Counted from the stretch's first letter, positions 21,960 through 38,547 are shown. The stretch: DNA of 64,000 bases from Byssothecium circinans (GCA_010015675.1 ML976978.1:1681314-1745313); one strand, 5' to 3'. Notes: generated by a model from the letters alone, not told the origin. Numbers and translations: made by a program.

Positions 21960-22621
21960 ATGGCCTCAAACGACGCACCCTACGACCCCTACATCCCGGC
22001 GGGAGGCAATGCCAACCAGGGAGGCCAGGGCGCAAATAACCAGCGCACGCAAGCACTGCAGGCCGTACGTCGCCATCACCTTTCCCTTCATCTCCAGAGC
22101 GTCCGCGCCATCCATCGGCATGTGGAGGTCGCAGCAGCAGCGAGCGGGCTAAGGGGCGGAGAGCGCAGAGCAGCCACTGTGCTTCCACGACGCAGCATCA
22201 CCGCTTGCGCTCGTCCTCAGCCGTTCCACTGTAGCGCGACTTTCGCATGTCGTTCTTGGGATCGCTCCTCGTGCACCGCAACCGTCTTACGTGCGATTTC
22301 CACTAACCATGTCTTGTAGGAAATTGACAGCACCGTCGGCATCATGCGAGACAACATCAACAAGGTTTCCGAGCGAGGCACCCGTCTGGACTCGCTGCAA
22401 GACAAGACCGACAACCTCGCGACCTCTGCCCAGGGCTTCCGACGGGGAGCCAACCGCGTGCGCAAGCAGATGTGGTGGAAGGACATGAAGATGCGCATGT
22501 GCCTCATCGTCGGCATCATCCTGCTGCTCGTAGTCATCATTGTCCCTGCCGGTAAGAGTCATCGCATCCATGCAACAGCAATCGCTAATATGACACAGTC
22601 GTTACCGCGAAGAAAACCTAA
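21960..22621 (+). CDS. snc1: Synaptobrevin/Snc-type vesicle R-SNARE
   Basis: A v-SNARE for fusion of secretory vesicles with the plasma membrane. Exons are 21960..22064, 22320..22551 and 22599..22621, giving 119 residues. The N-terminus is short and Gly/Asn-rich. The SNARE motif starts at the end of exon 1 (RTQALQA) and continues as [20 protein letters not shown], with the zero-layer Arg in [31 protein letters not shown] leads into a single membrane span ([15 protein letters not shown]), and a few residues (VTAKKT) end in the lumen. Intron 1 is long for this window (255 bp). The tail-anchored layout and length fit Snc1/Snc2. Confidence 0.96.
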
Positions 22622-26281
<3,660 letters not shown>

Positions 26282-27156
26282 TCATTTGTCGGCAATGTAA
26301 TCGTCAGCCAAGGTCGGTCAATCAATCCGCGGAAGAGTGGTGGGGGACGAGCGAAGTAGGCGGTGTAAAGCACATTTTGAAGCGCGGTTGTAGACCGTTA
26401 AATCCCCTTTGCTAGAGGTAATTTGGGCCTTGCTTGTCCCTTTTGTATATATCCTTCGGTTTTCGCTTTCTTTGAAGCGAGGAAACAAGCGAGCGAGCGA
26501 TAACAGCGTGCCCTTTTTCTCTTCTTTCCTTCCCTTGTACAGTACAGCGTGGCTTTATTTCACTGTACTGGCGCTCTCTCTGTGTGTTCCTTTCTTTTCT
26601 TTTCTTCTTCTTTTTTTTGTCCCGGAAAAAAATGTAGGAGCTATTGAAATGGGAAGATGTTCAATTCAATCCAATCCAATCCAAATATCCATACGCGCTA
26701 TGCTCAGACCGGAGAAGAAAAATTGTGAGATATGACGTCGTTCCTCGTTTCAGCAACGCTGTAATAAAGGGTTCGAGAAGTAGTAGTAGTAATGTGGAAT
26801 GCTACTCGCATTCACCAGCTTATCGTACATACTACAGTGTTTCCCCCAAGATCTAGGGAGTCCCTTCTCCGATATCCAAACAGACACACCGAGCCCGACA
26901 CAACGCCCAGCACCCACGCTATGCACAAACAAACCCATCTACCAATCTATCTATCTATACACGAGCCCGTACAAAACAAACGAGCAAGGAAGAGAGAAAA
27001 AAAAGGAGAAAAGGGGGGATATATCTAGAGTAGAGAGAAAGAAGCAGACCAAGACCAAGACTGACAATCTAAACAGACAAAAAATGCAACCACACACACA
27101 CAGGCAGACAGGTAGAGGAACCAGGAACCCAGAACCCAGAGCCCAGAGCCCAAAGT
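26282..27156. other. intergenic stretch between convergent arg-6 and mrs2
   Basis: Two 3' flanks meet here. The DNA has pyrimidine runs (26500-26620) and purine runs (26990-27060) that may belong to the two 3' untranslated regions. No gene is supported. Confidence 0.5.
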
Positions 27157-29059
27157 CTAAACCCTATACCCACCATCTCTTCGCGAACCCGAACCCGTAC
27201 CGGAACCTCCTCCCTTAGCAGCCTCATCAGCCCTAGCCTCCGCCTGCGCCAACCTCCTAGCAACCAAGCGATCCCTCTTGACCAACTCCCCAATACTCTC
27301 CCCAGCCCGCAAGCCCCTCCCGCCCCTCCCGCCCTCAATCAGATTCCCACCGCCCAACCCGCCAGCCCCAACGAACCCATCCCCAATCCTCTCCTTATGC
27401 ACGCTCCTCCCGCTCCACGCACCGAGACCCCAGCTATTCGCGCGGTTCTTGGCGCCGTGGCCCCACATGGTGAGCGTCTGTACGGTGCGCAGTTTGCGCT
27501 GCCCCCAGACGAAGAAGAGGAGGCCGAGGCCGGCGCTGGCGAGGGAAATGCCCCAGAAACCCCACTCGTGTTCCTCGAGGCCCGACGCGAGGTTCATGCC
27601 GTAGAGGGCGGCGATGAAGGTGCCGGCTGTGAGGGCGAGGGTGAGGACGCTGAAGCGTATGTCGAGGAGCATGAGGGAGTTGCGGTTGGCGTCGAGGATG
27701 GCTTTGACACTGTGCAGAGACGTAAGTATTTTGTGGGGGGTTTTCGGGGGGCGGGGAACGAAAGCATTGGGGAAGAAGAGACGTACATTTCCTCAGTATT
27801 ACGGATACTCGACACCAAGTTCTCGGCCGACTGCACGATTTCATCCGCAATCTTGTGGTACGATTCCAGCAACATCTCGACTTCGGTATGATCGTCCTCG
27901 GCGCGGAGTTTGCCCTCTGCCTTTTCTGAAAGATACATGGCCGAGAGATCGTCGTCGGCTTCCAGGAGTTCGGTAAGCGCATCCCGGACCAATCGAGCCT
28001 TTTGCTCAAAAGTCCCTAGTTTCTTCGAGTAGATGAGCAGGTACCGCAATTTGTCCCTGTCGATGTCTTCTTCCAGTTCCCTCAACACTCTGACGACTGG
28101 CTCGCTGACGCCTTCGAATTCCGTCTCGAGGCCGAGGGTTACGCTGATGAGGACGGCTTCTAGGGCGCGGAGTTCGTAGGCTAGAGTGCCGTTTGCGGGG
28201 GTGTCTTTCTGGCGGAGTTTGAGGTCCAGGTCGTACATGAAGACTGATTGGGCTTTCGAGTCTGTTGTTCCGTACGCGTCGAAGACGAGGACGCGGTTGT
28301 GCTTTATGAGGGCGCGGATGTGGAGGAGATTGATTAGGATGGCGGTGGGGCGGACGAGGATGTTGGGGAGGAGGGAGGAATCGATCTTGCGGAGGTCGCG
28401 TGGGAGAAGACCGTACTGGAAGCTGTTAGTTCTTTTGTCTACTCCAAAGCTCTGAGAGAGGTTGTGCTACATACCTTAGCGATCAATTCGCTCTTCTTGA
28501 ACTCCCCGCTGACCATGGTGACATGTCCATGCTCATCAAGCTCTGTGCATCTCATCTTGAGCTCGTTTGCAGATCTAGCCATGCGGCCCAGCCCGTCAAA
28601 GACATTATCCCCCAACGCGTCTCTTCGGGGGGGTATTGGTGGTGGTGGACTGGGTGCCTTTCGCCCTCCGAACAGCGCCCATGCCTTTGCTATGCTTGTG
28701 GTAGATAGCGGTCGACGCGATTGAGCTCCAATCGTCCGTGAATTGGACGAAGAATGCGGGATGACGGCGAGGCTGGCGCGCGTGGCCGGCAGCTCGAGGG
28801 GACATGGTTGCGCAATTGTCGCAAACCCTCTACCTTCCCCCATCCTCACCACATTCTCTACCACCCTCCCTCCATCTCTTCTCCTCCCGTCCAAACACCT
28901 CCCCACTGCCGGAGGCGCCACAAACCCTCTTCTCTGTCCCCTCACCGCAGCGCATCGATGCGCGCTCGGCGACTCGAATGCATGCTGGACCTGCACGCGC
29001 AGGAAGCTCAGAACCGAAGGCGAAGGGGCGGCTATCTTATGAAGCGGCATCAGCTTCAT
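27157..29059 (-). CDS. mrs2: Mrs2/Lpe10-type mitochondrial magnesium channel
   Basis: A CorA-superfamily Mg2+ channel of the inner mitochondrial membrane. Exons are 29059..28475, 28415..27787 and 27709..27157, giving 588 residues. The N-terminus is long and basic (mitochondrial import) and is followed by the family signature KSELIAKYGLLPRDLRKID across the first splice. The helical matrix domain covers about 250-400 (YLLIYSKKLGTFEQKARLVRDA). Near the C-terminus, DIRFSVLTLALTAGTFIAAL leads to YGMN (GMN at 442-444), the selectivity loop, and then a second membrane span. The tail is Gly/Arg-rich and long, about 110 residues beyond TM2, which is more than usual. The start is 244 bp from the divergent DUF1115 gene. 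Confidence 0.95.
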
Positions 29060-29303
29060 ACTCCATTCGCAGGTCGAGTGAGATAAGGACAGCTATCCAT
29101 GTGGTCGTTGGCGCGACGGTATTGACTCTGCCGGGGTTTGGAATTTTTTCTGGGACCGAGTGAGGTCACCAGTCAGAATGCGCTAGTGGGACTCTGTCAC
29201 GTGCAGCATACCTCATCACATGGATTTCCAGCCTTTATGAAACTATACATCTATCTCTCCGTACATCCTCACCACTCCTAAGAGCCTTTGAATCACCCAT
29301 GGC
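29060..29303. promoter_or_regulatory. compact bidirectional promoter, mrs2 and DUF1115 gene
   Basis: Only 244 bp separate the two start codons, so both promoters and leaders must share it. No individual element is claimed. Confidence 0.4.
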
Positions 29304-29729
29304 ATGCCTCCACCCTGGAACGCATTAATCCGCACCCACCACATCACCTCGCGCAAAAAAGTCGCCAAACTGCGCGCCGCAGCCTCAAACTACAACGTCT
29401 ACGCCTTGCTCCGCTATGGCGGCTGTCCAGGCATCATGTACTGCCAAGGCAGCGAAGCCGGAGTGAAAGACTGGGTATCTACCGTCCAGCGACTACGATA
29501 CAAAGACTTTCGACTGGAGCGCAAGCCGGCTGAGAAGCAGGTCGATGCAGCTGCTGGAACCCATGTCCGGAGAATGACGGAGAAGGACAGCGGAGAAGAA
29601 GAAGGAAATGTGATGAGGTATGGGAAACTTGAAGAAGCGGAGAGTGTCAAAGAGTTCGCGGCAAAGATGCAGGAGTTTGGTGTTTGGTCATGGTGGAGGA
29701 AGGGAATGGGTTATTCTCATGGAGATTGA
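29304..29729 (+). CDS. Small DUF1115 (RWDD2 C-terminal domain) protein
   Basis: A single-exon gene of 141 residues. The region IRTHHITSRKKVAKLRAAAS, then YGGCPGIMYCQGSEAGVKDW and LRYKDFRLE, matches the DUF1115 domain found after the RWD domain in RWDD2-type proteins. A Lys/Glu-rich insert follows, and the tail ESVKEFAAKMQEFGVWSWW fits the end of the domain. The RWD half is absent, so this is either a stand-alone version or a gene with an unseen upstream exon. No function is established. The domain match rests on my recall of the family pattern. Confidence 0.65.
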   Translation: MPPPWNALIRTHHITSRKKVAKLRAAASNYNVYALLRYGGCPGIMYCQGSEAGVKDWVSTVQRLRYKDFRLERKPAEKQVDAAAGTHVRRMTEKDSGEEEGNVMRYGKLEEAESVKEFAAKMQEFGVWSWWRKGMGYSHGD

Positions 29730-31182
29730 TGATCGTATTCGACTGCCCTCGTGACGCTTCCATCAAATCGCTTCTTTCGAGGGATTCAACAAAACAGAAC
29801 GTTTTCCGACAGGGCACTCCCATTGCTACCTACGACGAATATTCAGCCTCTAGGATCAGTAGACCTGGAAGCCTTCCCCATCCATCCCGCCCCCAAACCT
29901 AACCTAACCCATGCACCACCCTCCCCATCCAAACCCCCGCATAACATACTCATACCTAACCGCCTATTGCGGTGTTGCCCCGAAAGCTGAACGCAAAAAT
30001 TAACAAAGGCACCCGAAAAAAACCCACCAAATCTCCACCAAGCACGCCCACGCGCCGCCAAAATCTCACCCGACGGCCGGCCCCAACAAGCAAATTTCTC
30101 GAATACGATGGACGGGGGGCTTGCGTTGCGTTGCGAGGTAGCTTAGCTCTGTATCTAACAGCTTCGAGCCATTGTCCCGCGCTTCGCGAAAACGTAACCG
30201 AAATGATGGCTTGGAATATCGTATCTATCGGCGGGGCGGATGGGATGGGAGGGAGGGGCCGTTGGCCGGTGGATGTGGGTCGGCGCGCGGACGGAGTACG
30301 TGGTGATGCGCGTGTGGTTCGGGTCCTTCAGGGGGTGTTTTTATGATTGGTGATTGTCCGGAAGACTAGGGGAGGAGGTTGGAGTATGAGGTTTTGCAAC
30401 GATAGCACTGCTGCGTGGATAATTATTTTTCCGTCAAAGAAAGTCGTTGATAAAGAAGGACTTGGGATTTTCTTCTTCTGGTTGACCAAGGATGAAAATC
30501 AAGCAAGAGCCATGCATGAAAGAAGACATAATTTCTGGCGGCCGAGTAACTATGCGCGTGTAGTCTGGTCCAACTTCAACAACTACGCGCTCAGACAATA
30601 GGCATCTTCATTGCAGAAGTGAGACATGACACGCCACGAACAATACGACCTCTTGTGTTGTTAATTTGTTTTAAATTGATTTTGTTCGATTTGTGTAATA
30701 TGTGTAAGAATGATGCCACAGCAGCGTACAATACGTCTCGCTCGCGGTATGATACCCGAAACGGTAGAGGCCTTAATCCACCAGGCAACCCATCCGAGAT
30801 GAGAGTGAGAATTTCCCAACCCCCTGTATCCATCTACTAATTCCAAAAGAAAAAGAAAAAGGAAAATGGTGTGCCCAAGAGTGGGATATTCGTTCGCCGC
30901 GCTATGCTCGCCCTGAAATATGACTCCGTGGAGTCGAGGACCCTGGATATAGATGCCCTGAGAAAAAAAAATAAAAACCCAAAAAAAAAAAAAAAAAACC
31001 GAGATAAAGACGAAGAAACTCCCAAGCCATGCGTATTCCCAACCGTAAAAATGCCCCTGTATTCGGGTATCGTAAGTGCGTGAAGAAAACAAACATCAAA
31101 GGTTAAACAATATAAGTATCCGAAATAGATCGGAACGAGTTGGGCAGAAGTTAAAGTAGGAAATAGGGGAGAAGGGCGGCTA
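29730..31182. other. intergenic stretch with poly(A) tract
   Basis: It holds the 3' flanks of two convergent genes, a (C)CTAACC-rich patch near 29895-29910 and an A-rich tract at about 30960-31000. Reading frames are short or low-complexity. No gene or RNA is supported. Confidence 0.5.
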
Positions 31183-34100
31183 TTATAAAGCCATATCGCG
31201 GAGCAAAAGCTCAACCGCGCGGTCTACTCGGAGACCATCACCAAGATCAGTCATGCGAAGAGCAATACGGGCCTGGTCAGGCGTGAATCCCATCTCAACA
31301 ATGCGGTGGATGGCTCGCTCGGCGGTGTGGTCAGCTGCGTCGCTAGCATGCATGGACTGCTGGAGAGGATGTTGCTGGAATGCACCGCGGGATGATGCGC
31401 TTTCGCTGGATCGGATGGATGAGCCTGCGCTCCTGTGCTGGTCGTTGTAGGTGAACATGGGGTGTTCAGCCAAAGATGGCATCTCGGGGATGGTGTCATG
31501 TCGTCGGAAACCGGGATGCTGGTCGAGCGGTGGCAAACCGTTTGATGACATGCTGCTCCTGTCCCGTACGCTAGGAACAGTCGAGGGTGGAGGCGAAGGG
31601 AGCAGGGGCATCGCAACCATTCGCCTTGGAGGTGAGTGGGGTGGAGACGGAGTGCGTGAGAGCGAGACGGCGATTTCTTGTGCTGCGTTGGATGCGGCAG
31701 ATACGTGGCGTACGGAAGTGAGAGACGGAATGTGTGTGACGAGGTTGTTCACCGATTTGCGATGCGATCGTGATCGATTCGTGGTGTCCATGTCATCTTC
31801 CCACGAGCCTAGAGGGCCGTCTGAACTCATGCGAATTTCAGGCATGCGTTCACCGCTGTTCTTGCGAGTGCGTATCTCATTGATGTGACGCTGAATGCGT
31901 TGTTTGGACATTGCCCGTTGCACTTCTTTTGTGGAGCTTTCGGCGTAAACTTCGGCGATTCGATCTTCGTAGACGCGGGAAGCGGCTTCCTTGAGGAAGT
32001 TACGGCGGGTGCCGCCGGGTGCGGGCGGTTCCCAGTTGTCAAGACCTTTTAGGGAGGCGACGTGGAAAACCGAGGCGTCAGTCTTTTGGCAGGGTCCGCT
32101 GAGCTCGAGGATGGTGGAGAAGCCTTGTGTGAGAAGCCAGTAATACCATTCATCTGTTTCTGTTTAGCGATTGTCGTGGAAACTGGTTGTGTGTACCTAC
32201 CGAGCATCATCTCCTCGCCATCAACGTCACCACCTCTGACATCGGTTTTGTCAAAAATGCCGTACGACCTGGCTTGGATTGCACGTCCCTCGATTTTCTG
32301 CAAAAGTACGCCTAAACAGTTCCAAAGCTCCATCATGTCGAAAAGCTGTGCCGCAGTCAAGCCACCTTCGTTGCCCTTTGCAAAACATTCCGGAGCACTC
32401 GCAAGCGTCTCGTTCATGTCGTCCCACATGGGAGCGCTCGACGAGCAAGTTTGTTGGTGGACCAAGATCCCGCCCTGCAACCAATCCATTTGCGCAGTGA
32501 CGTCGTTTTCGCGGCCCTTGCGGCAGCCAAATATCTTGCAGAATGTCCCAATTCTCCAGAGAGCATCGTCGACGCGAGCAGATTCCTCCGGATCTTCACT
32601 ATCGATGGCGTCGGCAATTTCGGCGCGGAGGAACGATTGGCACTTGTCTTTAATCAACTGCTTAATCTCGGAGATGATGTACATATCCTGCGTGAAGTTG
32701 TGAATGTAAGATGTCGCGGTGTAGTCCTGTCGGGGTCGGTCTAGCTCCTCCTCGTCAAGGGCGTCGTGACCCGGATAGCAGATTTCGCGATACTCCCAGG
32801 CAGGTGGAGACATTTTTCGCAGGGCATTCTTCATGAGTCCGAGCTCATTGCGCTTGAACACACGATAAAAGCCGCGGTTGATGACAGCACATGCAAAAAG
32901 GTCATCAAGGCTTTCTAGACTGTCAAAGATGGAGAGAATAACACCTTCAGCAACCTCGGGTGTGATTTCGCGGTTCGCTTTCCACTCTTGGAGCGAAATC
33001 GGTAGTGGCGATAGAATGAAGTCGTCTGTGGTCATTCGCTTATCTTCAAGAGTGATGGTCAGACCATTGGGCTTCTTCGAGGCGCCTCTCTTCATCTGCG
33101 AGGCAATATGATTGTTGGGAACATGTGAGAGCCGGAAGCCATCATGATCCGGGTGTATTCCTCGCTTGCTCGACTTTGATGGAATTTTTGGAACTTTTGG
33201 TGGCGGGGAATAGGTCGGCATCGCATACGTTATCGAGTCTTTCCGGCCAATGCCTTGCGGGCTCAAGGGAGCGTCTCGAGATATCCGGAAGTCATCCACC
33301 GGAATAATGTCGTCCAAGGGGACGATGTCCTCCAGGCCCACGATGTCGTCCCATTTGAAAGGATTGTCGTCGGCGGAAAAGGTGAGTTCTTGTTCGAGAT
33401 CGTTTTGCGCTTCGCTCCAAGTTGGACTGGGGATGTCCAGCGGCAGAGCAGGTCGGTTCATGGCTTGAGTAATGATACCCATCTTCTGATCCGGCCGGAT
33501 GCTGATCAGACGACTGTTGCGATTTATGATTTTGATAGGCGGTGGGGGACGCGAGAATGCCGAGACATTGCGCGCAGGACGGAGCGTACAGGTAGGTATA
33601 AACGCTTGGTCGTGTTCTATTAGAGGGTGACGTGCGTAATTTCGTGTTGGTCGTGGCGGAGACGCTGACCCTGGCTGGCGATGTCCGGTTTCATGAGATC
33701 CGGACTTCATGCTATCACGTGGTGGTGAGGCGAAGATCCCTGCGACCTTTGGCGAAGAAACAGAATCGGCCGCGTTTACACAGCCATCATGTGCCTCTAT
33801 TGGATACTGAGACTTTGTTTCGGCCTCGGCGCTTGTCACTGAGGAATGGACGCTGTAGATTGAAGATGCGTCGTCGTTCATGAATTCGTCTGATGAGTTG
33901 ACGCCGTTGGATAGATCCGGAGATCCACTTTGGAGCTTGGCGATCTGACCATCGATAGTTGGGACGAAGTTCTGCACGGGCTGGGTTTGTTGTGCGCTGA
34001 GCGGCGATACTATCGAGTCACGGAGAATGTTCGCCTGTGATCCGGAGGGTGGTGATATACAGTCCGACTCGTCCGAGGCAGACCTAGAATGGCTACGAGT

Positions 34101-34676
34101 GGGTTGGAAGAATGGGCTGGTTGGGAGAGGCTTCTCATAGCCTTTCCCTGCTGGTATGTTGACTGTCAGTGGGATCCTTGTCGCGCTAGAACTTGTCGAA
34201 GCTGCGCGGTAGTCCCACTGCACTTGACCATTCTGGTAGATGCCGACTGCTCCCCGAAGAGGATCAGCAAAAGATGTCGTCTCTATTCTGTTGACGGGCG
34301 CCTTTGTAGATGCGCTGTTACTGCGATACCGGGTGCGAGGAAGGTATTGTACTGGTGGTGCCGGTGGAGCTCGACCAGAGCCTGGAGTGGCTTCGAGCAT
34401 GGGCATGTCGACAGCTTCAGGGACCGTATGCAGAATAGTCGCTCCGATTTTGATACCCTTTTTGCTCTTGGGTAATGAATTCGGTTTCTTTGATTTGGCC
34501 GAAAACTTGGACGATGTCGGCGGAGACGTGGGCTTGTCGATGCGTTGCACAAACTGGTGAGCAAGCCTGGAAAAGGCTTCTGTGTTTGGCAGCGAGAATC
34601 GAGAGGAGCTTCGCGGTATTGGAGATTTGGACCGCAGGAAGGGTGCTTCAAAGAAGCCGGAGTCGTTCGAAGGCAT
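31183..34676 (-). CDS. Large F-box-like and UBA-domain protein of unknown function
   Basis: Two exons, 34676..32201 and 32153..31183, give 1148 residues. The intron (GTAGGT to AACAG) splits a conserved stretch that reads MMLDEWYYWLLTQGF when joined, so the two long frames are one gene. Residues 1-550 are Ser/Pro-rich and disordered, with basic patches. Near 570-610 an F-box-like helix set is visible (VILSIFDSLESLDDLFACAV). A conserved helical block runs to about 890 (IGTFCKIFGCRKGRENDVTA, GGLTAAQLFDMMELWNCLGV). Another low-complexity segment leads to a C-terminal UBA domain (IHRIVEMGFTPDQARIALRM). The F-box plus UBA layout suggests a ubiquitin-linked role, but this is inference. I know no named ortholog. 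Confidence 0.85.
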
Positions 34677-37501
34677 GGCGGCCGGGCTGTAGGTATAGTA
34701 ATGCTCACTCGAAAATAGACATGCACCTGTGGCAGGGTAGTACAGTAAGGCCTGCGCCGGAAGCTAAGATCGGAGCTGAGACGAGACGCTTGATGATGCT
34801 GAGAGAGCCAACAACAACATTGTTGCGCAGGCGGCAGAAGTGAGACAGAACAATACGAGAACGGAGGTCAAAAAAACAGAGGCAGACAAGTTGCACACCC
34901 TCAGACCTTATTGTTCCTGGCGAAGGCCGAGCTCGTCTCGGAAGCGTGCGAGCAATGAAAACTCACCAACCGCACCCCCCAACCATTCACTGCATACGGC
35001 CCATGCCCATCGTAGAAGCAATCCTGAAGCTTTTCGCTTTCGGACCCCGCCAGCACAGTGGCTGTTGAGATCGTCACCGGGGTGAGCTCTGTCGTCCGTG
35101 GGGGGCTGGGGTGAACCGTGAGGCCAAATTTAGCCCTGACCAGTCAGCTTTTCGCCGTAATGCCCACTTGGCCAGGGAGGCTTCGCTCGACCACGTAGAG
35201 CGGACAAGTGACAGGCCTGCGGTTGGTCTCCTCGTCATACGGAGGGAGTGGTGTAGTATGCAGCTGTAGGTGGTTGAGGGGAAGATGACGACACGCAAGT
35301 AAAGAGCTACTTGCCCGTAGCTCAAGCTGTGCTATTTTGTCACGATTTACGACGCCTGGTCCATAACCCAGAAGCCTTGATTTGCTCCTTCACAGTGGCG
35401 GCTGTGCAACTTAAATGCGAGCTCTCCATGTATACAGTATACGCGACGAGGCCGGCCAGTGAGAAGACGTCGGTATTCTTCAACGTTGTGTAACTCGAGT
35501 CGCCTTCTGAAACACTTCTCCGCTGACCATCCTCGAGATGCATCTCAACAGAATCGACAAATCAATTCGGATCAAGCCGGAAGCCACCATCTAGGAAGGA
35601 ATAAAACTTTACAATATTAATAGGAAGCGTCAACTCTACAGCTCGACCAGGGAAGCGCTACTTTGAAAAATATGCCGTAAGCGCCCAGTCAATTCTTCCG
35701 TGGGCCAAGTAACTTAGCCGCCGACGGTTCGGAACGGTTCCTAGGCGGGCGGCATCTTCGCCGACGTCTAAGAACAGACTGTCCACTGAGTGACATGAAT
35801 CAGCTCCGCTCCGCTTTTCCCGCATTTGTAGCATGTACCGCGACGCTACGTTTACCAAACAAAGTCTATTTTCAGTTTTGATCCACGCGCGATTTGTAAA
35901 CTGTAAACAACACGCACGCCCACGACAAGACTCGAACAGTGAGTGAGATTCAACAGCCACAGCTTCCTTCAACGCTTTGTTGCAGTCAACCTTTTCCCTC
36001 GTTCACTTACAGACATCATGGCCGCGTAGCGACGATGCCCCATTCGGCTGTGTAATTAATCTTTTCCCAACGTCCGAGCTGCGACAGTCAGACGTGCATA
36101 TTCTGGGGAAGGCACACAAAAGGAGAACGTCCCAAAGCGATGGTACACCTCAATGCCAATCCAAGCAAGCACTTTCCACATCATCCGCCCGCAATCCCTT
36201 CCCAACGCAGTTTCCCCTTCTCGAAGCTGTACCGTGCATACACGTTTGGCACATTAACCCCTCCGCCCACACCCTCCTCCATAACCACCTTCCCTTTATC
36301 CATCACTCATCTAGAAAAAAATCCATCGCTCCAAACACATCCACATTTATCACTAGCCTAAAGCCTAGGCCCCAAGACACCTTCGAGCTGTCGCGTTTTT
36401 TCTCCTCACCAGGGCCATCCCAAGCGCTGCCAGGCACCGCGCCATCGCGCGTCGGACTCCGACCAAAAAGAATTCTCCGCACGCATGCTATATGTATTGT
36501 ACAAGGATACTCCCCATCCTGGGCAGTGGGCGCAACCTCGCAGCCTTTTCCTTCGTTTTCAGACATATGCTGCGAGAAGGAGATATTTATCATACGATCT
36601 TGTTATAGGGTTCTTTCCTGGATTTGATCGCTCGCATGGTGGACGAGTATGAGGAATGATAAGAGTAGCAATGATTGTCTAAACAGTGCGCTTTGCCTTT
36701 GGCGAATTGAACTCTTCAACCATCCTTCTTACACCTGGGCAGCCAACCACCACGACCACCGCCTCACGACACAGCATCCACCATCCAACCCCCGTCTTCA
36801 ACACAGTGCCTATCAAGCACACAGCTTGACACTACCATGCCCACGGATCGGACTTTTTCTTCCACGCTTCTCAGCTTACAAGCGCCTCTCCGTGGGTATC
36901 TAGTCAGATGGTGAGACTGTAAAGTCCGAAGCGAGCTTGAAGTAGCTGGGCAACCCAACTAGTCGTTTCACGAATTCTCCGCCGATGTGGTTTCAAGGTT
37001 GCCACGCGGACTCTGGGTTGTGCCTGGCCGGTTGATGCCATGGTGTGATCTGTGATGCGTTCGCGACCACGTGTGGGCATGGGTAAGTGAGGGCTGGCGG
37101 AGTTGCGGAGGGGTGGAGTACAGGTTCAAGAGAGGAGTGGGAGGGTAGATACAAAGCACTGCTCGTCAAGTCGACCTCGTGGACATGCTTGTTGTGATTG
37201 AGTTGTCGATACGATCTGATCTACATCTATCCGAAAGAATAGTCTTCTTGCGTAATGCCATCCACCGCCGCGGTCACCAAGCAGACTGTGAGCGATCTGA
37301 GGCTTGGACAGTTATGTTCAAATGGCCGGCAGGCCGTTGCGCCAAGCGACATGCTTCTAATACAAATCTTCGTTTTCATAGTCCTTTCGTCATCCCAAGC
37401 AGATTCGTCATAACTCGTCCATTCTCCTCCTCCAAGCGTGGTATACGTCACATAACAGTCGCCAAGGTCGCTGTCAAAATCCAAACCCCTTACACATCTC
37501 T
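34677..37501. other. 2.8-kb intergenic stretch, no supported gene
   Basis: It includes the upstream region of the F-box/UBA gene and the 3' flank of yif1. A plus-strand frame at 35977-36627 is long but Ser/Pro/His-rich and has no motif, and its minus-strand counterparts are no better. I see no TE, tRNA or strong repeat. Confidence 0.45.
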
Positions 37502-38547
37502 TCAAACCCTGGTCAACCAGACCATGAACCCAAGCTGAACCAGGTAACTGTACACGAACAGGAACTGGGTCCTCTGGCTCTTCTGCCTTCGATTCACTGT
37601 ATAGTCTACCCCACTGTTCCCGACACCTTGTCCGGTTTGGTCCGGAAGGAGGACGTAGCGCAGGCTTCTCAACAAGAAGAATGCGTTGGCGTTGAAGCAG
37701 TAGATAAACACAAGCCACGATGCCCAGGATCCACCGACATTAAGGTGGCTGAAGAGCGAGGTGAGAAGAAGAGAGATGATGACACCGACAAACTTGTAGC
37801 CCGAGTATGCGACTAGGTCGAGCAGTTGCGACTGCGAGTTGATGGCCAGAATAAATGTGCCGAGCTTGATCACCACGATTTCAAGACCCATGACAAAAAT
37901 AGCCAGAGTAGCTGTGTAGCCCAGCAGTTCTGGATGGAAAGCACCCCTTAGGCCGGCGAGCAGTGTAGACAGCAGGATGTATGTGACCAGTGCCATCATC
38001 GGGATGTACATGTCTGGGGAATTGACGTCTTCGCGGGGCGGGAGATATTGTACGTCCTGAGCGTTGTTGGACATGCGCGTCTGTCGTGACCATGGCCGGT
38101 GCCTCCACGGGAAAAGGACAATGAAGAGCTTGTTGACGACGTATGTATTGGAGACGTTGAAGTAGTGTTTTAGAGCGCCGACACTGATGAAGCGGCCAAA
38201 CTGTACTTGTTAACACTGGCTGGACTGCAATGAGGTGTATGTGAAGATGAACGTACATTCTGCTCCATATACTGCTGCCCAGCATCCACCGCGCTCTTGC
38301 CCATTTGGAAGCCCAGCTGGGTCGTGGGGTCGTTGATGAAGCCGCCGAATGCGGGCGAGATGCCGTATGCGCCGCCGGGCTGCTGGCCTCCCTGCTGGCC
38401 ATATCCATATGCACTGTGCGGTTGTGAAGGGGGCATCGGCGGCGGCGGCGACCGCAATTGGGGCACTGTGGACACGTGCTGGGGAACAGGGTGGTGGAGC
38501 GGTGGTGAGTGCGCCGGCGGCGGGTTGGGGTAGCTTCCGCGGTGCAT
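37502..38547 (-). CDS. yif1: Yif1-family ER/Golgi membrane protein
   Basis: Yif1 works with Yip1 and Yos1 on COPII vesicles between ER and Golgi. Exons are 38547..38257 and 38200..37502, giving 329 residues. The cytosolic N-terminus is Pro/Gly-rich (MHRGSYPNPPPAHSPPLHHP). The conserved core begins NDPTTQLGFQMGKSAV, then FGRFISVGALKHYFNVSNTY right after the splice, and KLFIVLFPWRHRPWSRQ. About five membrane spans follow (MALVTYILLSTLLAGL, ILAIN, FVGVIISLLLTSLF, WLVFIYCFNANAFFLL, and the C-terminal LFVYSYLVQLGFMVWL). I chose Met at 38547 because upstream in-frame codons run into the promoter of the divergent SRP receptor gene. Confidence 0.94.

Noticed and set aside
31183..32200. Separate UBA-domain gene
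   Set aside because: A 47-bp intron with matching phase joins it to the upstream 825-codon exon, and the conserved WYYWLLTQGF stretch appears only when spliced.
35977..36627. Plus-strand frame of 216 codons
   Set aside because: It is Ser/Pro/His-rich without any motif and resembles pyrimidine-rich leader DNA. No homology is recognisable.
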